Source: Actinokineospora fastidiosa (GTDB lineage: Bacteria > Actinomycetota > Actinomycetes > Mycobacteriales > Pseudonocardiaceae). Taken from it: a stretch of 64,000 nt of DNA. The stretch spans positions 1,261,260 to 1,325,259 of the forward strand of contig NZ_BMRB01000002.1 of NCBI RefSeq assembly GCF_014648415.1, read 5' to 3'. Positions 24,698 to 35,449 of this stretch are shown piece after piece. The notes below the pieces were generated by a model. The model searched no databases. It was given only the letters and a program-made list of their open reading frames with translations, and was not told where the DNA came from. The position numbers and the translations under genes are program-made. Each line of letters begins with the position of its first letter. The first letter of the stretch is position 1.

Positions 24698-24741
24698 TTC
24701 TCGTCCTCTCCGCGCATCACGTCACTGGAGGCAGTTCCCTC

Positions 24742-26316
<1,575 letters not shown>

Positions 26317-26343
26317 GCCGCCCGCTCGGGCACCATGGGACGG

Positions 26344-27651
26344 GTGAAGATCCGCAGCGTGCTGAACACCGCCACCGCGCCCTTCGACCCGGAGGGCTAC
26401 CTGCGCAGACAGCGCGCCCTGCGCGGTGACCCGGTGATCGTGCGCGTCCCCGGGTCGGGCCGTCTCGTGGTGACCGGCGACCCCGAGGGCGCGCGCGAGC
26501 TGTTCGCCGGGCCGGTGGAGCTGTTCGCCACCGCCCGGCCGAACATGGTCGAGCCGCTGCTCGGCCCCGGCTCGCTGATCATGGTCGAGGGCGACCGGCA
26601 CCGGCACGAGCGGCGGCTGCTCGCGCCGCCGTTCCACGGCAGGCGGATGCGCGCGTACGGGGAGATCATCCAGCGGGTCACGCTCGACCGGCTCGGCCGC
26701 CACCGCGCGGGCGAGCCGGTCGACGTCCTGGCGCTCGGGCAGGCGGTCACGCTGGCGGTGATCGTGCGCGCGATCTTCGGCGTCGAGGACAGCGCGCGCG
26801 GCGAGCGGTTCGCCTCGGCGACCGCCCGGCTGCTCGCCGGGTACACCCCCGCGCTCGCCATGCCCGCGTTCCGGCACACCGTCGGCCGGTTGGGCCCGGC
26901 GGCACGGCTGCGGCGCAGGCTCGCCGAGTTCGACGCGCTGCTCACCGCGGAGATCGACGCGCGGCGTGAGGCAGGCGTCGACGGCCGCGAGGACATCCTG
27001 TCCCTGCTGCTGACCGCCCGGTACGAGGACGGCGGCGCGATGTCCGCCAGCGACCTGCTGGACGAGCTGCGCACCATGGTGGTGGCGGGCCACGAGACGA
27101 CGGCGACCTCGCTGGCCTGGGCGATGTACCACCTGCACCGCGAGCCCGGCGCGGCGCGGCGGCTCCGCGACGAGCTGGCGCCGCTCGGCACGGCGCCCGC
27201 GCCGGACGACCTGGCCGCGCTGCCCTACCTCGGCGCGGTGTGCCAGGAGGCGATGCGGCTGCACCCGGTGGTGCCGATGGTGGCCCGCATGCTCACCGCG
27301 CCCTGGCGCTTCCGCGGCGTCGACCTCGTCGCCGGGGACACCGCCGCGGTCGCCACCTCGCTGCTGCACCACAACCCCGAGGTGTGGGACGAGCCGTTCG
27401 CGTTCCGCCCGGACCGCTTCCTCGACTCCAAGCCGCGCCCGCACGAGTACGCGCCCTTCGGCGGCGGACACCGCCGCTGCATCGGCGCGGCCTTCGGCGA
27501 GTACGAGATGCGCGTCGTGCTGGGGACCCTGGTGAGCGCTGGCCGTTTCACGCCGTCCGACCGCGCGCGTCCGGTCCCCCGGGCCCGGCCCCACAGCATC
27601 ACGCTCGGCCCCAGCCGCCCGCTCACCCTCGTCTACGACGGGCCCGTCTGA
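26344..27651 (+). CDS. Cytochrome P450
   Basis: 435 residues. P450 landmarks are present: I-helix VAGHETTATSLAW (about 249-261), the ExxR motif in CQEAMRLHP, and the haem loop FGGGHRRCIGAAF with the cysteine ligand. The substrate is not predictable. GTG 26344 was preferred over ATG 26335 because CACCAT ends 7 nt before it and neither codon has a ribosome site. It follows the ABC-F gene by 27 bp and precedes the glycosyltransferase by 49 bp, but each has its own leaderless promoter. Confidence 0.88.
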   Translation: MKIRSVLNTATAPFDPEGYLRRQRALRGDPVIVRVPGSGRLVVTGDPEGARELFAGPVELFATARPNMVEPLLGPGSLIMVEGDRHRHERRLLAPPFHGRRMRAYGEIIQRVTLDRLGRHRAGEPVDVLALGQAVTLAVIVRAIFGVEDSARGERFASATARLLAGYTPALAMPAFRHTVGRLGPAARLRRRLAEFDALLTAEIDARREAGVDGREDILSLLLTARYEDGGAMSASDLLDELRTMVVAGHETTATSLAWAMYHLHREPGAARRLRDELAPLGTAPAPDDLAALPYLGAVCQEAMRLHPVVPMVARMLTAPWRFRGVDLVAGDTAAVATSLLHHNPEVWDEPFAFRPDRFLDSKPRPHEYAPFGGGHRRCIGAAFGEYEMRVVLGTLVSAGRFTPSDRARPVPRARPHSITLGPSRPLTLVYDGPV

Positions 27652-27700
27652 CCGGGCGAAAACCACCGACGGTGTGAGCCCGATCACCTACCATGGCCCC

Positions 27701-28957
27701 ATGGGGGTCCCACCGACGGAGGGCCGTGCCGGACCTGGGCGGGGTGGTCGGGTGGCGCTGGCGCTCGCGGTGGCGGTCGCCGTCGCGGGCGTCCACTGCG
27801 CGGTGCGGGTCGACGACTACGCCTGGATGCTCGACCTCAAGGTGTACCAGGCGGGCGCGGACATCCTGCTGGGACAGGGATCGCTGTACGCCGGTCCGCT
27901 GACCGAGGGCGAACTGATGTTCCAGTACCCGCCGTTCGGCGCGGTGGTGTTCATCCCGTTCACGCTCGCGGGCGCGACCGCCGTCGGCGTCGTGTGGAAC
28001 GTGGTGGGACTGCTTGCCCTGCAATGGGTGCTGCTCCACTGCCTGGACCGGGTCGGGGTGCGCGGGACGAGGGCGTCGGTGTGGGCGGGCCTGCTCGCGG
28101 CCGGTTCGCTGGTCCTCGAACCGGTGGAGGCGACGCTGCTCCTGGGCCAGGTCAACCTGGCGGTCATGGCGGTGGCGTTCTGGGAGGTGACGCGGCGGCC
28201 GGGGGCGCGCTGGCACGGGGTCGCGCTGGGCGTGATGACCGGGATCAAGCTGGTGCCCGCGGTGTTCGTGGTGTACCTGCTGCTCACCCGGCGCACGCGG
28301 GCGGCCGGGGTCGCCACGGCGGTCTTCGCGGCGACCGTCGGCGTCGGTTTCCTGCTGCGGCCGGAGGATTCGTGGACGTACTGGACCAGCCTGACGGGCG
28401 CGCCCAAGGCGGAGCGGCCCGAGCAGGTCTACACGAGTTCACTGTGGAGCGTCATGGTGCGCGCCTTCCACGGCACGGACGGGCTTCTGCTGCCGTGGCT
28501 CGTCGTCGCGGTCGTGGTGGGCGTGGCAGGCATGGCGATCGCGGTCAGGCTGGGGCGGTCCGGGCCCGGCGGCGGGCGGCGCGACCTGCTCGGCCTGGTG
28601 TGCGTGGCGCTCGTCGAGTGCCTGGTGCTGCCGGTCTCCTGGAACCACTACTGGGTCTGGGTCCTGCCGCTGGCGGTGCTCCTGCTCCCGCACGCCCGCG
28701 CGTCCTGGGCAGCCGCGGCGGGGCTGGCGCTGGTCGTGGCGGCGTTCGCCCTGCGGGTCTTCGAGTGGGGCATCGATCCCGGCGGCGGGCTCGCGTTCAG
28801 CCCGACCCAGGTCCTGCAGACGAGCGTGTACCCGGTCGTCACCGTCGCGGTGCTCGTCACCTTGGCCGTGATCGCGGGTCGACCACCGCCCACGCCGCCG
28901 CGGCCAGGGCCACCAGGCCGAACAGCGAGCACAGCAGATAGCCCTCCTGGCCCGTGA
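27701..28957 (+). CDS. GT87/PimE-like polytopic membrane mannosyltransferase (DUF2029)
   Basis: 418 residues with about nine to ten hydrophobic segments. The family motif DLKVYQAGADILLGQGSLYA after the first helix carries the acidic residue used in polyprenyl-phosphate-mannose-dependent transfer, and FQYPPFGAVVFIPF follows. Members add mannose to lipids or glycans at the outer face of the membrane. ATG 27701 is leaderless: TACCAT (27689-27694) ends 6 nt before it. The 3' end overlaps the convergent MFS gene by 101 bp, unusually far; the last 30 residues are proline/glycine-rich and lie in that overlap. Confidence 0.8.
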   Translation: MGVPPTEGRAGPGRGGRVALALAVAVAVAGVHCAVRVDDYAWMLDLKVYQAGADILLGQGSLYAGPLTEGELMFQYPPFGAVVFIPFTLAGATAVGVVWNVVGLLALQWVLLHCLDRVGVRGTRASVWAGLLAAGSLVLEPVEATLLLGQVNLAVMAVAFWEVTRRPGARWHGVALGVMTGIKLVPAVFVVYLLLTRRTRAAGVATAVFAATVGVGFLLRPEDSWTYWTSLTGAPKAERPEQVYTSSLWSVMVRAFHGTDGLLLPWLVVAVVVGVAGMAIAVRLGRSGPGGGRRDLLGLVCVALVECLVLPVSWNHYWVWVLPLAVLLLPHARASWAAAAGLALVVAAFALRVFEWGIDPGGGLAFSPTQVLQTSVYPVVTVAVLVTLAVIAGRPPPTPPRPGPPGRTASTADSPPGP

Positions 28958-30068
28958 CGCGGTCGGCGACCAGGCCGCCGGTCAGGGCGCCCAGCGTCGT
29001 GCCGAAGCCCATGCCGGTGGACATCCAGGTCATCCCCTCGGTGCGGCCGTCGTCGCCCGCGCGGTCGCTGGCCAGGGAGAAGCCCGCGCTGAGCGCGGGG
29101 GACGCGCCGATCCCGGCGCAGAAGCACACCGCGGTGAGCCAGACGAGGCCGTGGTTCGCGGGCAGCAGCAGCCCGAAGGCGGCCATCACCGCCACATTGC
29201 CCATGAGCACCCGGGCCGGGGCGAAGGCCGCGATCCGCGCGCCCAGCACCAGCGCGGCCCCGGCGCTGCCCGCGGCCCAGCCCGCCAGCGCGATCCCGGC
29301 CTCCACCGGCCGCTCCGCCCGGTCGGCATAGGCGACCAGCAGCACCTCGATGGACCCCAGGTAGGCGCCGAGCCCCAGGAACATCAGCGCCAGCCGGGGC
29401 AGGCCCGGCCTGGTGATCACCGCGACGCGGCGGCGCGCCGCCGTCGACCGGCCCCCGGGCGGCGGGGCGGTCGCGCGCTGCATCGCCAGCGCGGTCGCGC
29501 CGAACGCCGGGCCCGCCGCCACGACCACCAGCCCGGCGGACGGGTGGACGGCGGCGGCCGCGCTGACCGCCAGCGGCGAGACCACGAACATCGTCTCGTC
29601 GACCACCGACTCCAGCAGGAACGCGGTGCGGCGCGCGCCGTCGTCGCGGAGCAGGAACGCCCACCGGGACCGCACCGCGGCGCCGACGTCCGGCGCGGCC
29701 AGCCCGACGACCCCGCACAGCGCGATCATCACCACCGGGTGCGCGGCGGCGGCCACCGCGGCCAGCGTCAGCAGGGCCGCGGTCTGGACCAGGGCCGCGG
29801 CGGCGAGCACGCGGGCCTGCCCGAGCCGGTCCATCAGCCTGCCGAGCACCGGCGCGGCCAGCGCGGCGAGCACCACGTAGGCCGAGGAGGCCGCGCCCGC
29901 GACGGCGTAGGAGCCGGTCGCGCCCGCCACCGCGAGCACGATCGCCACGCCCGCGCCGGTCATCGGGAACCGGGCGACCCCGCCCGCGAGGACCATCGCC
30001 GCACGCCTCGGCGAGCGCAGCAGCCCTCGGTAGCCGGGTCGGACGTCGAGCGGGGAACGCAGCGTCAT
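28857..30068 (-). CDS. MFS transporter coupled to the radical SAM gene
   Basis: 403 residues with about twelve membrane segments (for example GVAIVLAVAGATGSYAVAGA and GLVWLTAVCFCAGIGASPAL). The A-motif-like GRLMDRLGQARVL follows helix 2. The start ATG overlaps the stop of the radical SAM gene (ATGA), so it is translated with it and is likely the exporter or importer for that enzyme's product. There is no recognised substrate signature. Confidence 0.85.
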   Translation of the reverse strand: MTLRSPLDVRPGYRGLLRSPRRAAMVLAGGVARFPMTGAGVAIVLAVAGATGSYAVAGAASSAYVVLAALAAPVLGRLMDRLGQARVLAAAALVQTAALLTLAAVAAAAHPVVMIALCGVVGLAAPDVGAAVRSRWAFLLRDDGARRTAFLLESVVDETMFVVSPLAVSAAAAVHPSAGLVVVAAGPAFGATALAMQRATAPPPGGRSTAARRRVAVITRPGLPRLALMFLGLGAYLGSIEVLLVAYADRAERPVEAGIALAGWAAGSAGAALVLGARIAAFAPARVLMGNVAVMAAFGLLLPANHGLVWLTAVCFCAGIGASPALSAGFSLASDRAGDDGRTEGMTWMSTGMGFGTTLGALTGGLVADRVTGQEGYLLCSLFGLVALAAAAWAVVDPRSRPR

Positions 30069-31954
30069 GCCTGCGCGCGGACGGTCGTGGTCGCCACGTA
30101 GTGCGCGGTCTCCTCGTGGTTCGTCGACCTGGCCAGCTCGGCGAAGCCGCGCTTGAACCGCAGGCGGGTCCGGTGCGGGCTCGGCGCCGGGGCGTCCCCC
30201 AGGCGGCCGAGCCGGGCGGCGCGCGCCAGCGCGGGCACGTCGACCAGGTAGGTCCGCTCCACCGACCAGTGGAGGTCGCCGTCCTCGCCGACCAGCTCGG
30301 CGTCGGGCAGGCCGCGGCGCGCCGGGTCGGGCAGCGGACGGGTGTCGAGGTCGTGGCGCAGCACCTCGCGCAGCGGGACGCGCCACGGCGCGGGGACCCT
30401 CGGCTCGATCCCCGCCCACCAGCCCATGAGCAGGTCGTCGAACTCGGTGGTGGAGAAGCAGAACTCCAGCGCGGGCGCGAGCGAGTCGGGGTCGGCGACC
30501 GAGCCGTCGGCGGCGGCGCGCACCAGCCGCGCGCCCGGGGTCTCCGCGCCGTCGATGTGGTCGGCCACGGACAGGACCAGCGCCGACTGGCCCATGCCGA
30601 GCACGGCCCCGGCGACCGGCCACAGCGACCGCAGCACCAGGTTCTCGGCCAGCAGGCGCGCCCAGAACAGGAACCGCTGCATCCGCAGGTTCTCCGCCAG
30701 GCTGATCTCCCGCGTGGCGAGCACGTACTCGAAGTCGTCGCGGTCGCCGCGGACGGTGATGAACCCGTGGCGGCCCCGGTCCTCGGTGTAGGCGGTGTTG
30801 GGCAACAGCAGCAGCGGGTAGGCCGCGATGCGGGAGACGCGCCGGGCCAGCTCGTCGTAGCCGCGCAGGAAGGACTCCGGGGACTCGCCGGGGGCGCCCC
30901 AGATCAGCTCGGCGTAGGTGTCCAGCCCTTCGGCCGCCAGCCAGTCGGCCAGCTCGTGCCAGGAGTTGATCCGCATGTTGCGGCGGTTCATCGCCAGCAG
31001 GGTCGCGTCGTCGAGGGTCTGCAGGGCCAGGGTGAAGGAGCTGCGCAGGCCCTCCCGCTTCATCGTGCGGACGATGTCGAAGAAGGTGGCCGACTTGTTC
31101 TTGGCCCACGAGGTCTCCAGCGCGCGGGGGTATCCGTACTGCCTGCGCACGCTTATCAGGTCGTCGACGAAATCGGCGTCCTGGCGCAGCATCCCGAAGT
31201 TGGCGTCGCAGAGCACGATCGTGTCCGCGCCTGCCTCGGCGAGTGCGGTCAGCTCCGCGCGCAGCCGATCCCGGGAGAACGCGCGCACCTTCTGGCCGAC
31301 GGCGCCGCCCCAGTAGCAGAACGCGCACCGGTACGGGCAGCCGCGGTTGGTCTCCATCAGGGCGACGTCGTAGCGGAAGCCGCCGTCGTCGTCGCGCAGG
31401 GGGATGGCGCCGGTGAGGATGGGCGACGGGAGCTCGTCGAGGTCGTCCCGCCTCGGCCGTTCCGGCGTGGTCACCACTGTGTCGTCCGGGGCGCGGTAGG
31501 AGATCCCGGCGATGCCGTGGAATCCCCTGCCCGCCAGGCGCGTCCGCACGATGTCGACGAAGACCGCCTCGCCCTCGCCGTTGACCACGACGTCCACCGC
31601 GGGGCACTGGCGGAACACCCGCTCGGCCTGGTGGGCAACGTGGTTGCCGCCGAACACGACAAGCGTGCCCGGCGCTGCCTGTTTCACCGCCTCAGCGACC
31701 GCCGAGAACTGCCGGACATTCCACCCCAGCACCGAGAACCCGACGACGTCGGGAACCCCCGAGCGCACCAACTCCACCGCCATCCCCCACGGCGACGCGG
31801 TCCCCGGGAAGTTCAGGATCCCGGTGTCGCACCGACCGGCGAGCTCCGGGTCCTGCCGCACCGCCGCCGTCAGGTATCCCGCCGCCAGCGGCATGGACTC
31901 CTTCGCCATGTGCCAGACGCCCTGCTGCACCACAACGACCGAGAACGCACCCAT
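30065..31954 (-). CDS. B12-binding-domain radical SAM enzyme (class B type)
   Basis: 629 residues. An N-terminal cobalamin-binding Rossmann domain (about 1-150; VVGFSVLGWNVRQFSAVAEA) is followed by the radical SAM core with the cluster motif CPYRCAFC (CxxxCxxC) at about residues 215-222, then TIM-barrel strands and about 200 C-terminal residues without a recognised domain. Class B enzymes do methylations or carbon-skeleton reactions in natural product and cofactor pathways. GGGGGAGG is 4 nt before ATG 31954. The next gene, an MFS transporter, overlaps by 4 nt. Its substrate and pathway are unknown. Confidence 0.85.
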   Translation of the reverse strand: MGAFSVVVVQQGVWHMAKESMPLAAGYLTAAVRQDPELAGRCDTGILNFPGTASPWGMAVELVRSGVPDVVGFSVLGWNVRQFSAVAEAVKQAAPGTLVVFGGNHVAHQAERVFRQCPAVDVVVNGEGEAVFVDIVRTRLAGRGFHGIAGISYRAPDDTVVTTPERPRRDDLDELPSPILTGAIPLRDDDGGFRYDVALMETNRGCPYRCAFCYWGGAVGQKVRAFSRDRLRAELTALAEAGADTIVLCDANFGMLRQDADFVDDLISVRRQYGYPRALETSWAKNKSATFFDIVRTMKREGLRSSFTLALQTLDDATLLAMNRRNMRINSWHELADWLAAEGLDTYAELIWGAPGESPESFLRGYDELARRVSRIAAYPLLLLPNTAYTEDRGRHGFITVRGDRDDFEYVLATREISLAENLRMQRFLFWARLLAENLVLRSLWPVAGAVLGMGQSALVLSVADHIDGAETPGARLVRAAADGSVADPDSLAPALEFCFSTTEFDDLLMGWWAGIEPRVPAPWRVPLREVLRHDLDTRPLPDPARRGLPDAELVGEDGDLHWSVERTYLVDVPALARAARLGRLGDAPAPSPHRTRLRFKRGFAELARSTNHEETAHYVATTTVRAQA

Positions 31955-32219
31955 TTCGCCTCCCCCTTCGGCGAGCAATGAGCCATCGACGGTAACCGAA
32001 TAACAAGGCCCCCGATTAGTCCGGTTGGGTATTTCTCCCACGCTCATCCGGAATGGCGGTCCGGTGGATTCCTCAACCATTCCCTTTCGCGCGATTCGTT
32101 CGTTTCGCGGCCGGGGGACGCGTCGCACGATCCCCGACGGCTTCGGCGGCGCCTGGGCTGCCCAGGCGCCACGACGAGAATCGGGAAATCTCCGGACCGC
32201 CCATGGCGTTACAGGGCGG

Positions 32220-32984
32220 CTAGGCGCGAGGGGTGAAGCAGACCAGGGTGTTGCCGTCGTCGGCGAGGAGGGACCAGTAGTGGCGGTAGTCCTGGGGGCC
32301 AGCGCGGCAGTGGTCGGCGGTGGCGCCTGGGGGTGCTCGGTACACGGCGGCGATCACCAAGACCTGGTTGTACGGGACGGGGACCTCGGTGGCGTTGCAG
32401 CCGACCGCGGTGGAGTGGCCGATGGAGTTGATGGCGTTGCCCGACTGTTCGGCGAGCACGCAGTAGTTCGGCACCCAGACGCGATTCAGGCACAGCGTCG
32501 TGGTGTTGCCGGTGACGGACGAGTGGTAGGTCCACTCGTCCCGTCCGACGCCGGACGCGCAGGTCGTGTTGGTGGCGGTGACCTGGAAGAGGCCCGCCCA
32601 CTCGCTCCGGCACGACACGGCGCTCGGCGGGGTGGAGACGTTCCACGCGCGGCCGTCGCGGTGGATCGGCAGGCACGTTCCCTGGGCGACGGCGCGGAAC
32701 GCGTCCTCGGTCGGGTCGGTCGGTTCCGGGGCCGGTTCCGGCCGGGTCTGCTCGGCTCCGCCGCCGCCCGAACCCTCACCTGAGCCGCCGCCGCCCTCGA
32801 TCACGATCTCCAGCCCCGGCCCCTCGCCGGCGGCCTCGTCGGTCGGACTGGCCGACACCGACGGATCGGACGACACCGACGGGTCGGACGCGTCGTCGCG
32901 GTCGCTGCCCCTCCGCCCGCAGGCAGCCAGGAGCAGGGCGACGAGCAGCCACGCCAGCGGACCCGCCACACGCCTGCCCCGCAT
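32220..32984 (-). CDS. Secreted lipoprotein with C-terminal cysteine-rich domain (septum-formation-like)
   Basis: 254 residues. A lipoprotein signal is clear (WLLVALLLAACG, Cys about residue 22). A low-complexity Ser/Asp/Gly/Glu/Pro-rich linker spans about 25-95. The C-terminal domain (about 100-254) has six spaced cysteines and the pattern TCLPIHRDG, VSCRSEW, TCASG, LCLNRVW, GCNATEVPV and VCFTPRA. It resembles actinobacterial surface domains of unknown function. The start follows a GGAGAGGGG purine run. No enzymatic motif was seen. Confidence 0.7.
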   Translation of the reverse strand: MRGRRVAGPLAWLLVALLLAACGRRGSDRDDASDPSVSSDPSVSASPTDEAAGEGPGLEIVIEGGGGSGEGSGGGGAEQTRPEPAPEPTDPTEDAFRAVAQGTCLPIHRDGRAWNVSTPPSAVSCRSEWAGLFQVTATNTTCASGVGRDEWTYHSSVTGNTTTLCLNRVWVPNYCVLAEQSGNAINSIGHSTAVGCNATEVPVPYNQVLVIAAVYRAPPGATADHCRAGPQDYRHYWSLLADDGNTLVCFTPRA

Positions 32985-33109
32985 CCCCGCCCCTCTCCGC
33001 CAGCCCGTCGAGGACATCGATCATGACACAGAGTCCCTGCGCGCCAAGGGAGTTCACCCCTTCCGGTGAGCTCCGGGGACAAACTGGAAACCCCGACAGT
33101 GACAGATCT

Positions 33110-34084
33110 TCAGGAAGAGACGCCGTAGCGGGCGGCGATCGCCGAGGCGCGATCGTGCAGGACGGTGCGCAGCCATTGCGGGGACAGGGCTTCCGCGTCC
33201 GTGGCGAGCTGCCACAGCGCCCATTCGGCGTGCCGGGGGTCCTGGAAGGTCACCTCCAGCCGCAGCCAGCCGTCCGCGTCGGATTCCTCGCTGAGGACGG
33301 CCAGCGCGGTGCCCGCCACCTCCGCGCGCCGCACCGGATTCACTCGAACGAGGACGGCGAGTTGGTCGTCGCCCGCGCGGAACCGCGCGCTGCGCTCCTG
33401 CCACGCGCGATCGAGGTCGACCCCGTCCGGGCGCTGCGCGGGTTCGTCCAGTTCCTCCGCGGCCGACAGCCGGGACAGCCGATACGTGCGGTCCGCGCCG
33501 GAACGCGTGGCCAGCAGGTAACCCTGGCCGTGGACGGTGACCAGGCCGATCGGGTCCACCGTGCGCCACTTCGGGGTCTGGCCCACCGCCGCGTACCGGA
33601 TGCGCAGCCTGCGCCCGGCGAACACCGCGCGCCGGACCTCGGCCACCACGCTCTCGGGCGCCTCGTCGGCGGCCACGCGGCGCGCGAGGAGGTCGGTCTC
33701 CGGGTCGATCAGCAGCCGCCGCGCCGCGCCCGCGGCCGTGTCCCGATGGCTCTCCGGCAGTGCGTCTACCACCTTGAGCATGGCCGAGGCGAGCGCCGAG
33801 CCGAGGCCGAACGCCTGCGCGCCGCGCCGCGACCCGGCGACGAGCAGGGCGAGCGCCTCGTCGTGGTTCAGCCCGGTGAGCTCGGTCTGGAAACCGGGCA
33901 GCAGCGCGAAACCGCCGTGTCGGCCGCGTTCGGCGTAGACCGGGACTCCCGCGGAGGACAGCGCCTCGATGTCGCGCAGCACGGTGCGGGTGGAGACCTC
34001 CAGCTCGCGCGCCAGCGTCGCCGCGGACAGCCGACCGCGCTGGCGCAGCAGCAGCACCAGCGACACCAACCGGTCGGCACGCAC
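33110..34084 (-). CDS. WYL-domain DeoR-like transcriptional regulator
   Basis: 324 residues. The N-terminal HTH_11 domain (LVSLVLLLRQRGRLSAATLA, then ELEVSTRTVLRDIEALSSAG, about 5-60) is followed by a WYL domain with VAEVRRAVFAGRRLRIRYAA and a WCX-type C-terminus. GTG 34084 is leaderless: TACGGT (complement of 34091-34096) ends 6 nt before it. It is divergent from the RidA-like gene with an 87-bp gap containing an inverted repeat GACAGAGGATGTC (34109-34121). It probably regulates that neighbour; WYL domains sense nucleotides or DNA ends. Confidence 0.85.
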   Translation of the reverse strand: MRADRLVSLVLLLRQRGRLSAATLARELEVSTRTVLRDIEALSSAGVPVYAERGRHGGFALLPGFQTELTGLNHDEALALLVAGSRRGAQAFGLGSALASAMLKVVDALPESHRDTAAGAARRLLIDPETDLLARRVAADEAPESVVAEVRRAVFAGRRLRIRYAAVGQTPKWRTVDPIGLVTVHGQGYLLATRSGADRTYRLSRLSAAEELDEPAQRPDGVDLDRAWQERSARFRAGDDQLAVLVRVNPVRRAEVAGTALAVLSEESDADGWLRLEVTFQDPRHAEWALWQLATDAEALSPQWLRTVLHDRASAIAARYGVSS

Positions 34085-34171
34085 GCGCAGACCGTACCGG
34101 AATACCTGACAGAGGATGTCGTGATTCTCGGGGAGGCTCGTCCCACTGTCGATGAACCGAATGGAGCTGAA

Positions 34172-34573
34172 GTGGCAGTGGAGCGCACGACGGTCAACCC
34201 CTGGAACTGGTCGCTGGAGCTGGGGTACAACCAGGGCGAGGTCGTCGCCGGGCACACCCGGACCCTGTACTGCGCCGGGCAGACCGCGATGAGCGGCGAC
34301 GGCAAGCCGCAGCACGACGGCGACATGGCCGCGCAGGTGGCGCTGAGCCTGGACAACCTGGAGGCCGTGCTCGGCGCGGCGGGCATGTCCCTGGCGAACC
34401 TCGTCCGGCTGAACGTCTACACCACCGACGTCGACCTGCTGTTCCAGCACTACGGCGTGCTGGCCGCGCGGTTGGGCGCGGCCGGGGTGGCGCCGACGAC
34501 CACGATGCTCGGCGTGACCCGCCTGGCGATCCCCACCCTGCTGGTCGAACTGGAGGGAACCGCCGTCGCCTGA
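34172..34573 (+). CDS. RidA/YjgF-family enamine-imine deaminase-like protein
   Basis: 133 residues with the trimeric RidA fold: LYCAGQTAMSGDGKPQHDGD, LSLDNLEAVLGAAGMSLANL, then VYTTDVDLLFQHYG and the end IPTLLVELEGTAVA. The conserved arginine that binds the carboxylate is probably the one in VTRLAIP. These proteins hydrolyse reactive imines made by PLP enzymes. GTG 34172 has GGAG 5 nt upstream. It is divergent from a WYL regulator that is its likely controller. Confidence 0.85.
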   Translation: MAVERTTVNPWNWSLELGYNQGEVVAGHTRTLYCAGQTAMSGDGKPQHDGDMAAQVALSLDNLEAVLGAAGMSLANLVRLNVYTTDVDLLFQHYGVLAARLGAAGVAPTTTMLGVTRLAIPTLLVELEGTAVA

Positions 34574-34581
34574 CGGACGGC

Positions 34582-34618
34582 AGGCGGCGCCGACACCTCG
34601 ATCGTGTCGGCGCCGCCT
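34582..34618 (+). terminator. Hairpin after the RidA-like gene
   Basis: AGGCGGCGCCGACAC (34582-34596) pairs perfectly with GTGTCGGCGCCGCCT (34604-34618) over a 7-nt loop. It separates the RidA-like gene from the AlkD-like gene, and is followed by CCCCCC rather than T residues. Confidence 0.75.
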
Positions 34619-34678
34619 CCCCCCGCATCCCGGGGTCGCCCCTAGGCTGGGCCTCCCCGTGGCGGACAGGAGGCCGAG

Positions 34679-35350
34679 GTGACCGAGCCGACCGTGGCCG
34701 AGGTGATGGCCGAGCTGGCCGCGCTCGACGACCCGAAGGCCCGTGCCGTGAACGAGAAGCACGGCGACGACCACGGCGTGAACCTCGGCGAGCTGCGCAA
34801 GATCGCCAAGCGGCTGAAGACGCGGCAGGAGCTCGCGCTCGGACTCTGGGCGACCGGCGACACCGCCGCACGGCTCCTGGCCGTCCTCGTCGCCCGCCCG
34901 AAAGCGTTCGACCGCGACGAGCTGGACAGCATGCTGCGCGAGTCCCGCACGCCCAAGGTGCACGACTGGTTCGTGAACTACGTGGTGAAGAAGAGCCAGC
35001 ACGCCGAGGCGCTGCGCGTGGCCTGGCTCGCCGACCCCGACCCGGTGGTCGCGAGCGCGGGCTGGGCGCTGACCTCCGACCGCGTGGTCAAGAAGCCCGC
35101 GGGCCTCGACCTGCCGGGGCTGCTCGACGTCATCGAGGCGCGGATGGGCGGCGCGCCCGACCGTCTGCAGTGGGCGATGAACCACTGCCTGGCCCAGATC
35201 GGGATCGAGCACGCCGAGCACCGCGCCCGCGCTGTCGCCATCGGCGAGCGCCTTCAGGTGCTCAAGGACTACCCGACTCCCCCGAACTGCACGTCGCCGT
35301 TCGCTCCCATCTGGATCACGGAGATGGTGCGGCGCAGGCACGCCGAGTAG
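34679..35350 (+). CDS. AlkD-like DNA alkylation repair protein (HEAT repeats)
   Basis: 223 residues of alpha-helical repeats: a start of helix ELAALDDPKARAVNEKHGDD, then GVNLGELRKIAKRLKTRQEL with LGLWATGDTAARLLAVL, the AlkD core, and a C-terminal YPTPPNCTSPFAPIWI loop typical of the family. AlkD removes N3/N7-alkylated purines without flipping the base. The exact catalytic residues cannot be confirmed by eye. GTG 34679 follows AGGAGG (34666-34671). Confidence 0.8.
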   Translation: MTEPTVAEVMAELAALDDPKARAVNEKHGDDHGVNLGELRKIAKRLKTRQELALGLWATGDTAARLLAVLVARPKAFDRDELDSMLRESRTPKVHDWFVNYVVKKSQHAEALRVAWLADPDPVVASAGWALTSDRVVKKPAGLDLPGLLDVIEARMGGAPDRLQWAMNHCLAQIGIEHAEHRARAVAIGERLQVLKDYPTPPNCTSPFAPIWITEMVRRRHAE

Positions 35351-35449
35351 GCAACGGCCGGAAAGCCGGAAATGTCTGGCTCGCCAGGGGTTCTTCTTGC
35401 AGACTGTCCCCAACTTCACGGACGCATCCGTGACTGGGGAAAGGGAAAC

